From: JAPHTQ01 sp050287105
GTDB lineage: Bacteria > Pseudomonadota > Gammaproteobacteria > Thiohalomonadales > Thiohalomonadaceae
Length of the DNA stretch: 24,888 nt
NCBI GenBank assembly: GCA_050287105.1
Contig: JBNKBG010000032.1
Span: forward strand, 1 to 24,888
Direction of reading: 5' to 3'
The position numbers were made by a program, and so were the translations under genes. Shown here piece after piece: positions 8,256 to 14,846 of the stretch (position 1 is the first letter of the stretch; every line of letters starts with the position of its first letter). The notes under the pieces are model-generated. The model searched no databases and was not told the DNA's origin. It saw only the letters and a program-made list of their open reading frames with translations.

Positions 8256-8344
8256 TAGCCTCGACCATGCTCTCCGTACAAGAATAACCCCCAAGTTCTT
8301 ATTGCAGCGGCTAGCATGGTAGACGAAAAAACCATACCAGAACA

Positions 8345-8358
8345 TTGATTTTTGTCAA
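8345..8358 (-). promoter_or_regulatory. FNR-type box, candidate activator site for ccoNOQP
   Basis: TTGATTTTTGTCAA matches the FNR consensus TTGAT-N4-ATCAA at nine of ten positions. If it works as a class II site centred at -41.5 on the minus strand, transcription would start near 8310, and TACCAT at 8321-8316 sits where a -10 would be expected. The fnr gene lies directly upstream. Orientation and target are inferred. Confidence 0.6.
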
Positions 8359-8441
8359 TGAATAAGCCATTTGCCACAGCTTTTTCTGGAAAACAGGTTT
8401 TATCACCCAGTGCCCTTTGTAACGCCATTTATTCGCCCCGA

Positions 8442-9206
8442 TCAAGCGTCATTACTGCTTTGTCGCACGTTTGGCGCATTGGCGATGGAGCGTAGCCGTG
8501 GCAAATCAAGGATGCAGATGTGCTTGCGCTGCACGCTCAGCAAACCTTCGTCCTGAAAGCGGGTAAACAGACGACTGACGGTCTCTACGGCAAGGCCCAG
8601 ATAGTTGCCGATGTCGTTGCGCGACATACTCAGATAGAAATCGGTCGGGGAGAAGCCGCGTTGCTGATATCTATTAGATAGACTGAGCAGCAGGGCAGCC
8701 AGTCGCTCCTCCGCGCTCTTTTTGCCAAGCAGCATCAGTAGCGACTGGTCGTGCAGGATCTCCTTGCTCATTATCTTGAGCAATTGATGCTGCAGGCTGG
8801 GCAGGCGCATGCTCAGCTCTTCCAGGCGGTCGAAGGGGATCTCGCAGATGCTGGTGGTCTCCAGCGCCTTGGCCGCACAGGGGTGATGCAACAGGTTGAT
8901 CGCATCCAGTCCCAGCAGTTCTCCCGGCAGGTGAAAGCCAGTGACCTGTTCATGGCCGTCTTCGGTCGGGGTGTAGGTCTTGATCGAACCAGAGCGGACC
9001 GCGTAGATGGCCTGGAAGGGATCGTTGACATGAAAAAGGTGCTCACCGCGCTTTACCGGGCGGCGGCGTTTGATGATGCTGTCGAGTTCTTCCAGTTCCC
9101 TGGCATCTATGCCTACGGGCAGGCATAGCTGAAATAGATTGCAGTCCTTGCAGGCGACCTTGATCGCATCGATCTTTACAACGTTATTGCTTACAACTTG
9201 CGTCAT
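8442..9206 (-). CDS. fnr: FNR/Anr-type oxygen-sensing transcription regulator
   Basis: Cytoplasmic CRP/FNR-family regulator that senses oxygen through a [4Fe-4S] cluster. The protein has 254 residues. Candidate cluster ligands are C19, C22, C28 and C121, matching the spacing of Escherichia coli FNR; C110 is an extra cysteine. The cyclic-nucleotide-like beta-roll covers about residues 45-130, followed by the dimerisation helix. The helix-turn-helix SRNDIGNYLGLAVETVSRLF carries E208, S211 and R212, the triplet that specifies the TTGAT half-site. The start is ATG at 9206, with GGAGAG upstream. It is divergent from hisB and lies upstream of the cco operon on the same strand, the arrangement expected for Anr control of cbb3. 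Confidence 0.94.
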   Translation of the reverse strand: MTQVVSNNVVKIDAIKVACKDCNLFQLCLPVGIDARELEELDSIIKRRRPVKRGEHLFHVNDPFQAIYAVRSGSIKTYTPTEDGHEQVTGFHLPGELLGLDAINLLHHPCAAKALETTSICEIPFDRLEELSMRLPSLQHQLLKIMSKEILHDQSLLMLLGKKSAEERLAALLLSLSNRYQQRGFSPTDFYLSMSRNDIGNYLGLAVETVSRLFTRFQDEGLLSVQRKHICILDLPRLRSIANAPNVRQSSNDA

Positions 9207-9384
9207 GACCAGCTCTCTCCGGGGGGATGAATGCTGTGAGTAGCTTCGGCATACTCTTACATTTTCTACGTCTATGCAATATCAGTGTATTCTTATGTGT
9301 TTGTGTCAGGTTTATTTAATCGTCCGTCGGTTCAGAGTATGCTATGTAGCTTCTTTAACCTGGACCCGTTTGTGAGGCTCATCC

Positions 9385-9978
9385 ATGGCTGGACGTAAGG
9401 CCACCGTAAAGCGCGATACCCTGGAAACCCGGATCGAAGTGAGTGTCGATCTGGATGGTGAGGGCAACGCCCGTTTCGACACTGGCGTACCCTTTCTTGA
9501 GCACATGCTGGATCAGGTGGCTCGCCACGGTCTGCTCGACATCGCCGTCGAGGCCAAGGGCGATCTGCACATCGACGCCCACCACACTGTAGAGGACATC
9601 GGTATCACCCTCGGTCAGGCGTTCGCCAAAGCGGCGGGTGACAAAAAGGGCATCCGTCGTTACGGCCACGCCTATGTACCGCTGGACGAGGCACTGTCAC
9701 GGGTGGTGATCGATTTCTCCGGTCGTTCCGGGCTGGAATACCATGTCGATTTTCCGCGGGCGCGCATCGGCGAGTTCGATGTGGATCTGTTGCAGGAGTT
9801 TATGCAGGGCTTTGTCAATCACGCCCATGTGACCCTGCACGTGGATAGCCTGCGTGGCAGTAATGCCCACCACATCGCTGAGACCGTGTTCAAGGCCCTT
9901 GGCCGGGCCATGCGCATGGCACTCGAGGCGGATGAGCGGATGAAGGGCAAGACGCCATCAACCAAGGGCAGTCTCTAG
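9385..9978 (+). CDS. hisB: Imidazoleglycerol-phosphate dehydratase, monofunctional HisB
   Basis: Catalyses dehydration of imidazole glycerol phosphate to imidazole acetol phosphate in histidine biosynthesis. At 197 residues it is the monofunctional form without the histidinol-phosphatase domain fused in enterics. Mn-binding motifs of the repeated fold are seen as DAHHTVEDIG near residue 65 and NAHHIAE near residue 160, with FLEHML and FVNHAHVTLH as the other conserved elements. ATG at 9385 follows GTGAGG. It is the first gene of the his-tat cluster. The 178-nt region shared with divergent fnr must hold its promoter, but I could not pick one with confidence. Confidence 0.97.
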   Translation: MAGRKATVKRDTLETRIEVSVDLDGEGNARFDTGVPFLEHMLDQVARHGLLDIAVEAKGDLHIDAHHTVEDIGITLGQAFAKAAGDKKGIRRYGHAYVPLDEALSRVVIDFSGRSGLEYHVDFPRARIGEFDVDLLQEFMQGFVNHAHVTLHVDSLRGSNAHHIAETVFKALGRAMRMALEADERMKGKTPSTKGSL

Positions 9979-10041
9979 GGCGCAATTAACCGTTCCCTGT
10001 GGGACCGCATATCAATCGTACATCTTGATGAGACAGCTTCC

Positions 10042-10689
10042 ATGAGCAGTGTGGCAGTAATCGACTACGGCATGGGCAACCTGCACTCCGTAGCCAAGGC
10101 CCTTGAGCATACCGGCAAGGCCGATGAAATTCGTGTAACCCATGATAGTGCGCTAATCCGCTCCGCCGATCGGGTGGTGCTACCTGGCGTCGGTGCGATC
10201 CGTGACTGTATGGCGGAGATCCGTCGTTTGGGTCTGGACGAGGTGATTGCCGAGGTGGTGCAGAGCAAGCCATTTCTCGGCGTCTGTGTCGGTATGCAGG
10301 CGTTGATGGATTTCAGTGAGGAGAACGGTGGTACCGCCTGCCTGGGTATCCTGCCTGGCAAGGTCTCTTTCTTCGGTAACGAACTGCAAGATAAAGACAG
10401 CGGTGTCATGCTCAAGGTGCCGCATATGGGGTGGAACCAGGTGCATCAGGAGATGGCGCATCCGCTGTGGAGAGGCATCGAGCAGGATGCCCGTTTCTAT
10501 TTCGTCCACAGTTACTACGTCACCCCGGCGGAACAGAACATCATGGCAGGTAGCTCCCGGCATGGTGTCGGTTTCGCTGCGGCATTGGCGCGCGATAATA
10601 TCTTTGCCACCCAGTTCCACCCGGAGAAGAGCCAGCACGCGGGCCTGCAGCTCTATGCCAATTTCCTGGAGTGGGACGGCGGGCTTTAA
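10042..10689 (+). CDS. hisH: Imidazole glycerol phosphate synthase, glutaminase subunit HisH
   Basis: Class I glutamine amidotransferase that feeds ammonia to HisF. The protein has 215 residues. The nucleophile is C82 in GVCVGMQ, and the other triad members are in FHPEKS near residue 195. The oxyanion-strand motif PGVGA is at 48-52. Family members more often have GICLGMQ, a minor variation. The start lies 63 nt after hisB with a weak ribosome binding site. HisF is two genes downstream, as usual in gammaproteobacteria. Confidence 0.97.
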   Translation: MSSVAVIDYGMGNLHSVAKALEHTGKADEIRVTHDSALIRSADRVVLPGVGAIRDCMAEIRRLGLDEVIAEVVQSKPFLGVCVGMQALMDFSEENGGTACLGILPGKVSFFGNELQDKDSGVMLKVPHMGWNQVHQEMAHPLWRGIEQDARFYFVHSYYVTPAEQNIMAGSSRHGVGFAAALARDNIFATQFHPEKSQHAGLQLYANFLEWDGGL

Positions 10690-10776
10690 CTATATATATG
10701 GGACTGTCCCGGTACCGGGCGGTGTCTTGTTAATCGCTATCCAGTGTGGATGGCAGACTGGAAGAGGATGTGAACG

Positions 10777-11526
10777 ATGTTGTTGATTCCCGCCATTGAC
10801 CTGAAAGACGGTAAGTGTGTGCGTCTTCGACAGGGGCGAATGGAGGACGAGACGGTCTTTTCCGATGATCCGGTAGCAGTGGCTGCCCGTTGGGTTGAGG
10901 CTGGTGCACGTCGCCTGCATTTGGTGGATCTGAACGGAGCCTTCGAGGGCAAGCCGGTTAATCGCGATGTGGTGAATGCCATCGCTGCCGCTTTTCCCGA
11001 ACTGCCGATCCAGATCGGTGGCGGTATTCGCGACGAGGAGACGGTGCAAAGTTATCTCGATGCGGGCGTCTCTTACGTGATCATCGGCACCAAGGCAGTC
11101 AGTGCGCCGCACTTCATTAATGATCTTTGCCTGGAGTTTCCCGGACACATCATCGTTGGTCTGGATGCGAAGGATGGCAAAGTGGCGATCGACGGCTGGT
11201 CCAAACTCTCCAAGCATGATGTGGTCGACATGGCCAAACACTTCGAAGAGGATGGGGTCAGTGCCATCATCTATACGGATATCGGGCGTGACGGCATGAT
11301 GACCGGGGTGAATGTGGAAGCAACGGTCAAACTGGCACAGTCGGTCAACATTCCGATCATTGCCTCTGGCGGCATCACCAATCTGGACGATGTGCGAGCG
11401 CTCTGCGCTGTAGCGGATGAAGGGATTGCCGGGGCGATCACCGGTCGGGCGATCTATGAAGGTACGCTCGATTTTGCCGAAGGTCAGAAACTGGCCGACG
11501 AACTCTCTCCAGATACCATCCTGTAA
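10777..11526 (+). CDS. hisA: ProFAR isomerase HisA
   Basis: A (beta/alpha)8-barrel enzyme of 249 residues that converts ProFAR to PRFAR in histidine biosynthesis. Catalytic D8 lies in MLLIPAIDLKDGKCVRL, the second Asp is in IIVGLDAKDG near residue 130, and the phosphate-binding loops are QIGGGIR and IASGGI. AGAGGATGTG precedes the ATG. An 87-nt gap to hisH contains the perfect palindrome CCCGGTACCGGG (10708-10719) of unknown role. Confidence 0.97.
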   Translation: MLLIPAIDLKDGKCVRLRQGRMEDETVFSDDPVAVAARWVEAGARRLHLVDLNGAFEGKPVNRDVVNAIAAAFPELPIQIGGGIRDEETVQSYLDAGVSYVIIGTKAVSAPHFINDLCLEFPGHIIVGLDAKDGKVAIDGWSKLSKHDVVDMAKHFEEDGVSAIIYTDIGRDGMMTGVNVEATVKLAQSVNIPIIASGGITNLDDVRALCAVADEGIAGAITGRAIYEGTLDFAEGQKLADELSPDTIL

Positions 11527-11549
11527 ACGTAACGAGGCGAACAAGCGCA

Positions 11550-12317
11550 ATGGCACTGGCAAAACGCATCATTCCCTGTCTCGATGTGGACAATGGTCGG
11601 GTAGTAAAAGGGGTACAGTTCGTCGATATCCGTGATGCCGGTGACCCGGTGGAGATCGCCAAACGTTATGACGAGCAGGGCGCGGATGAAATCACCTTTC
11701 TCGATATCACCGCCTCATCCGATGAACGTGAAACCATGGTGCATGTGGTTGAGGAAGTGGCGGGACAGGTCTTCATTCCATTGACCGTGGGTGGGGGCAT
11801 CCGCAAGGTGGAAGACATTCGCCGCATGCTCAATGCCGGCGCAGACAAGGTCGCGATCAACACCGCGGCGGTATTCAATCCGGAGTTTGTCAAAGAGGCG
11901 GCGGAGAAGTTTGGCTCACAGTGCATCGTTGTTGCCATCGATGCCAAACAGGTTAGCGACAATCCACCGAAGTGGGAAATCTTTACCCACGGTGGACGCA
12001 AACCCACCGGCATCGATGCGGTGGAGTGGGCGAAAAAAATGGTCGACTATGGGGCGGGGGAGATCCTGCTGACCAGTATGGATCGCGACGGTACCAAGAA
12101 CGGTTTCGATCTGGCGCTGACTCGCGCCGTGGCCGATGCGGTGCATGTTCCGGTGATCGCCTCCGGTGGTGTTGGCACACTGGAACACCTTGCCGCAGGT
12201 GTTAGCGAAGGCCATGCCGAAGCAGTGCTGGCGGCCAGTATCTTTCATTTCGGTGAGTACACCGTGGAGCAGGCAAAACAGTGCATGGCCGAACACCAGA
12301 TTGAGGTTCGCCTGTGA
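11550..12317 (+). CDS. hisF: Imidazole glycerol phosphate synthase, cyclase subunit HisF
   Basis: A (beta/alpha)8-barrel cyclase that uses ammonia from HisH to make imidazole glycerol phosphate and AICAR. The protein has 255 residues. Catalytic Asp residues are in IIPCLDVDNGRVVKG (D12 region) and VVAIDAKQ near residue 130. The phosphate-binding motifs are TVGGGIR and IASGGVG. The start is 23 nt after hisA. Its stop overlaps the GTG start of hisI by 4 nt. Confidence 0.97.
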   Translation: MALAKRIIPCLDVDNGRVVKGVQFVDIRDAGDPVEIAKRYDEQGADEITFLDITASSDERETMVHVVEEVAGQVFIPLTVGGGIRKVEDIRRMLNAGADKVAINTAAVFNPEFVKEAAEKFGSQCIVVAIDAKQVSDNPPKWEIFTHGGRKPTGIDAVEWAKKMVDYGAGEILLTSMDRDGTKNGFDLALTRAVADAVHVPVIASGGVGTLEHLAAGVSEGHAEAVLAASIFHFGEYTVEQAKQCMAEHQIEVRL

Positions 12318-12697
12318 GCGACTGGCTCGAAGAAATTAAATGGACCGACGACGGACTGGTGCCAGTGATCGCCCAGGAAGAGGGCACGGGTCAGGTGCTG
12401 ATGTTCGCCTGGATGAATCGTGAATCCCTGGCACTGACCGCGGCGGAAGGTGAGGCGGTCTACTTTTCCCGCTCGCGTAATAAGCTGTGGCACAAGGGTG
12501 AAGAGTCGGGTCATGTGCAAAAGGTAAAAAGCATCCGCGTCGATTGCGACAAGGATGTAATACTGCTGACCATTGAACAGCTTGGCGGCATTGCCTGCCA
12601 CACCGGACGGCATAGCTGCTTCTATAGTGAATTACACGGGGAGGCCTGGGTCGAAGTTGAACCGGTCATCAAGGACCCCAAAGATATCTACAGGTGA
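12314..12697 (+). CDS. hisI: Phosphoribosyl-AMP cyclohydrolase HisI
   Basis: Zn/Mg-dependent hydrolase that opens the adenine ring of PR-AMP. The protein has 127 residues and is monofunctional, with hisE as a separate gene. The metal-binding motif VDCDKDVILL and the paired cysteines in GIACHTGRHSCFY are characteristic. The start is GTG at 12314 in a GTGA overlap with hisF, indicating translational coupling. Confidence 0.96.
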   Translation: MSDWLEEIKWTDDGLVPVIAQEEGTGQVLMFAWMNRESLALTAAEGEAVYFSRSRNKLWHKGEESGHVQKVKSIRVDCDKDVILLTIEQLGGIACHTGRHSCFYSELHGEAWVEVEPVIKDPKDIYR

Positions 12698-12704
12698 GAC
12701 GCGC

Positions 12705-13022
12705 ATGAGCGATACACTGGAAAGACTGGCCGCGGTACTTGAGTCACGCAAAGGTGCGGACCCGGAGAGTTCCTATGTGGCGAGTCTCTATCATAAGGGT
12801 CTCGATGCGATCCTGAAAAAGATCGGCGAAGAGGCCACTGAGGCGGTGATGGCGGCAAAAGATGGCGCGGCGGATAAGATTATTTATGAAGTGGCCGATC
12901 TCTGGTTCCACACATTGGTTCTGCTGAAACAGCAGGGGCTGGAGCCGCAACAGGTTCTCGACGAACTGGAGAGACGCTTTGGTCTCTCTGGCCATGAAGA
13001 GAAAGCGAGCAGGGGTAAGTGA
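12705..13022 (+). CDS. hisE: Phosphoribosyl-ATP pyrophosphatase HisE
   Basis: All-alpha MazG-like hydrolase of 105 residues that converts PR-ATP to PR-AMP. The conserved signature KIGEEATEAVMAAK and the following YEVADLWFH are clear. An upstream in-frame ATG at 12573 would overlap hisI by 125 nt and gives unrelated sequence, so the ATG at 12705 preceded by AGGTGAG is chosen. It begins 7 nt after hisI and shares TGATG with the next gene. Confidence 0.96.
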   Translation: MSDTLERLAAVLESRKGADPESSYVASLYHKGLDAILKKIGEEATEAVMAAKDGAADKIIYEVADLWFHTLVLLKQQGLEPQQVLDELERRFGLSGHEEKASRGK

Positions 13023-13357
13023 TGAGCGACTGTCTGTTCTGCAGGATCATCGCCGGTGAGATTCCATCGGACAAGGTTTACGAGGATGACAAGGTCTTTG
13101 TCTTTCGCGACATCAATCCCAAGGCACGGGTGCACCTGTTGCTGGTACCGCGCGAGCACGTTGCCAGTCTCAATGAACTGACCCCGGCGCATGACGCGTT
13201 GTTAGCACACATGTTGCGGTTATTGCCGCAGCTGGCCCGCGAGCAGGGACTCGACACGGGTTTTCGCACCATTATCAATACCGGCAAGGGTGGCGGCCAG
13301 GAGGTCTTCCACCTGCATATCCATCTTCTCGGCGGCGACGACCTGCCGGGATTTTAA
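13022..13357 (+). CDS. HIT-family (HinT-like) purine nucleoside phosphoramidase
   Basis: Histidine-triad hydrolase of 111 residues. The N-terminal CLFCRIIAGEIPS carries the CxxC pair of the HinT group. The catalytic triad is HLHIHLLGG near the C-terminus, where the family has HxHxH. Members cleave AMP-linked phosphoramidates. I use the ATG at 13022, which overlaps the hisE stop by one base; a GTG one codon earlier would give Met-Met. Its place between hisE and tatA is common in gammaproteobacteria, with no known functional link to either neighbour. Confidence 0.92.
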   Translation: MSDCLFCRIIAGEIPSDKVYEDDKVFVFRDINPKARVHLLLVPREHVASLNELTPAHDALLAHMLRLLPQLAREQGLDTGFRTIINTGKGGGQEVFHLHIHLLGGDDLPGF

Positions 13358-13377
13358 ATCAAGCGGAGTAGCACACT

Positions 13378-13611
13378 ATGGGCATTAGCATCTGGCAACT
13401 GGTTATTATCCTGGCCATCGTCATCCTGTTATTTGGCACCAAAAAACTGAAGAACATCGGTAACGATCTCGGTGGTGCCGTGAAGGGCTTCAAGAACGCG
13501 ATCAAGGAAGGCGAAAGTGAGAAAAAGGATCAGGCCAATCTGGAAAAACAGGAGTCTGCTGAAGGTCAGGTAATCGAAGGCGAAGCGAAAGAAGAGAAAG
13601 ACAAGGTCTGA
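13378..13611 (+). CDS. tatA: Twin-arginine translocase subunit TatA
   Basis: Pore-forming component of the Tat system for folded proteins. The protein has 77 residues. A single membrane helix at about 5-20 is followed by the FGTKKL hinge and an amphipathic helix (NIGNDLGGAVKGFKNA), then a charged Lys/Glu-rich tail. GCGGAG lies upstream of ATG 13378. It could be TatE-like by sequence, but the tatB-tatC neighbours fix it as TatA. Confidence 0.95.
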   Translation: MGISIWQLVIILAIVILLFGTKKLKNIGNDLGGAVKGFKNAIKEGESEKKDQANLEKQESAEGQVIEGEAKEEKDKV

Positions 13612-13639
13612 GCAGCGGCGCTGATACGGTACCTCCAGG

Positions 13640-13987
13640 ATGTTTGATATCGGTTTCTGGGAACTGACCCTGATCGCCGTGGTGGCGTTATTGGTGATTG
13701 GTCCCGAACGCTTACCCAAGGTGGCGCGCACAGCGGGTCTGTGGGCCGGGCGTATGCGCGGTTTCGTCATGACGGTGAAGGCCGATATTGATAAGGAACT
13801 GCGTGCTGAGGAATTGAAGCGAATCATGGATGAGCAGGCGCGTAGCAGCGGTATCCACGAAATTCTGGAAGAGACCAAAACTACTCTTGACGATCTGGAG
13901 AAGCCGGATTATCTGGTGAAGGCAATGCCTACTGAAGAAATCGCCACCGACGATAAAAAAGAAGAAAAAGGGACGCCGCGTGAGTGA
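13640..13987 (+). CDS. tatB: Twin-arginine translocase subunit TatB
   Basis: TatC partner that receives twin-arginine substrates. The protein has 115 residues. It begins MFDIGFWELTLIAVVALLVI, then GPERLPKVART, the TatB hinge, and a long amphipathic helix. The C-terminus is acidic and Lys-rich. It is shorter than E. coli TatB (171 residues) but within the family range. The stop overlaps the tatC GTG by 8 nt. Confidence 0.95.
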   Translation: MFDIGFWELTLIAVVALLVIGPERLPKVARTAGLWAGRMRGFVMTVKADIDKELRAEELKRIMDEQARSSGIHEILEETKTTLDDLEKPDYLVKAMPTEEIATDDKKEEKGTPRE

Positions 13988-14846
13988 GCCCGGAAAATCC
14001 CAGGAAGTCGAACAGCCGCTGTTGACCCATCTGGTGGAGATGCGCGATCGGTTATTACGCGCGGTGCTTGCGGTACTGGTTATTTTTCTCTGTGTTTTCT
14101 ACTTTGCCAACGATCTTTATCACATCGTTGCCAATCCCCTGATCGAACGCCTGCCTGAAGGGGCAAGCATGATCTCCACCAAACCGGCCGGTACCTTCTT
14201 TACCCCGATGAAGCTGGCGTTGGTGATGTCGATCTTTGCTGCGATGCCTTTCATCCTCTACCAGATCTGGGCCTTTGTCGCACCGGGACTCTATACCCAC
14301 GAGCGCAAGCTGATCGTGCCGCTGCTCTTCTCCAGCACACTGCTGTTTTATGCAGGAATGGTTTTCGCCTACTACGTGGTCTTCCCACTGATGTTCAGTT
14401 TCTTTGTTACCGTGGCACCGGAAGGGGTAACGGTAATGACCGACATCAGTGAGTACCTCGATTTCGTGTTAAAAATCTTCTTCGCTTTCGGCGTCGCCTT
14501 CGAGGTGCCTATCGCCACCATCCTGTTGGTGTGGATCGGTGTTACCACCCCGGAGAGTCTTGCGGAGAAACGCCCCTATATTATTGTTGGTGCCTTTATT
14601 GTCGGTATGTTGCTGACGCCGCCCGATGTCATCTCGCAAACGCTGTTGGCGTTGCCCATGTGGTTGTTGTTTGAAGTGGGTTTGATCGCCTCACGCTATT
14701 TTCTGCGCATGAAGCGTGAGCGGGAAGAAGAGGAAGCAGCAGAAGAGTCGCTGGAGAGCGATGAGGATATGGAGGCGGCGCTGGACCGTTACGAGTCGGA
14801 AGAGCTGAAAAATCGTTCGGCCGAGGACGACAGCAAGAACAGCTGA
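13980..14846 (+). CDS. tatC: Twin-arginine translocase receptor subunit TatC
   Basis: Six-helix inner-membrane receptor for twin-arginine signal peptides. The protein has 288 residues. The conserved N-terminal HLVEMRDRL, the FTPMKLAL periplasmic/loop element and PFILYQIWAFVAPGLYTHER are all recognisable. A highly acidic C-terminal tail (from about residue 245) is longer than in E. coli. The start is GTG at 13980 inside the tatB end. The stop TGA (14844-14846) abuts the TCA complement of the stop of the convergent RND gene with no spacer. Iron-sulfur and other cofactor-bearing respiratory proteins are typical Tat clients, but no client is certain in this window. Confidence 0.96.
   Translation: MSEPGKSQEVEQPLLTHLVEMRDRLLRAVLAVLVIFLCVFYFANDLYHIVANPLIERLPEGASMISTKPAGTFFTPMKLALVMSIFAAMPFILYQIWAFVAPGLYTHERKLIVPLLFSSTLLFYAGMVFAYYVVFPLMFSFFVTVAPEGVTVMTDISEYLDFVLKIFFAFGVAFEVPIATILLVWIGVTTPESLAEKRPYIIVGAFIVGMLLTPPDVISQTLLALPMWLLFEVGLIASRYFLRMKREREEEEAAEESLESDEDMEAALDRYESEELKNRSAEDDSKNS

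Larger units (their letters stand above)
7904..8441. other. Long non-coding region between fnr and ccoN (probable cco leader)
   Basis: About 540 nt with no convincing gene. On the minus strand it contains, in order: an FNR-type box (8345-8358), a 32-codon open frame (8268-8170) with a poorly spaced GGAG, an AT-rich inverted repeat (8236-8255), a long-range near-perfect 13-nt inverted repeat (8093-8105 against 7984-7996, one mismatch), a short hairpin CAACC/GGTTG (8007-8021), a 10-bp palindrome GCCCTAGGGC (7951-7960), and finally the strong ccoN ribosome binding site. If the FNR box drives transcription, the ccoN leader would be about 400 nt, unusually long. Confidence 0.55.

Noticed and set aside
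10690..11562. Minus-strand 290-codon frame opposite hisA
   Set aside because: hisA is unmistakable on the plus strand; the antisense frame has no family signature and would need to override the his operon.
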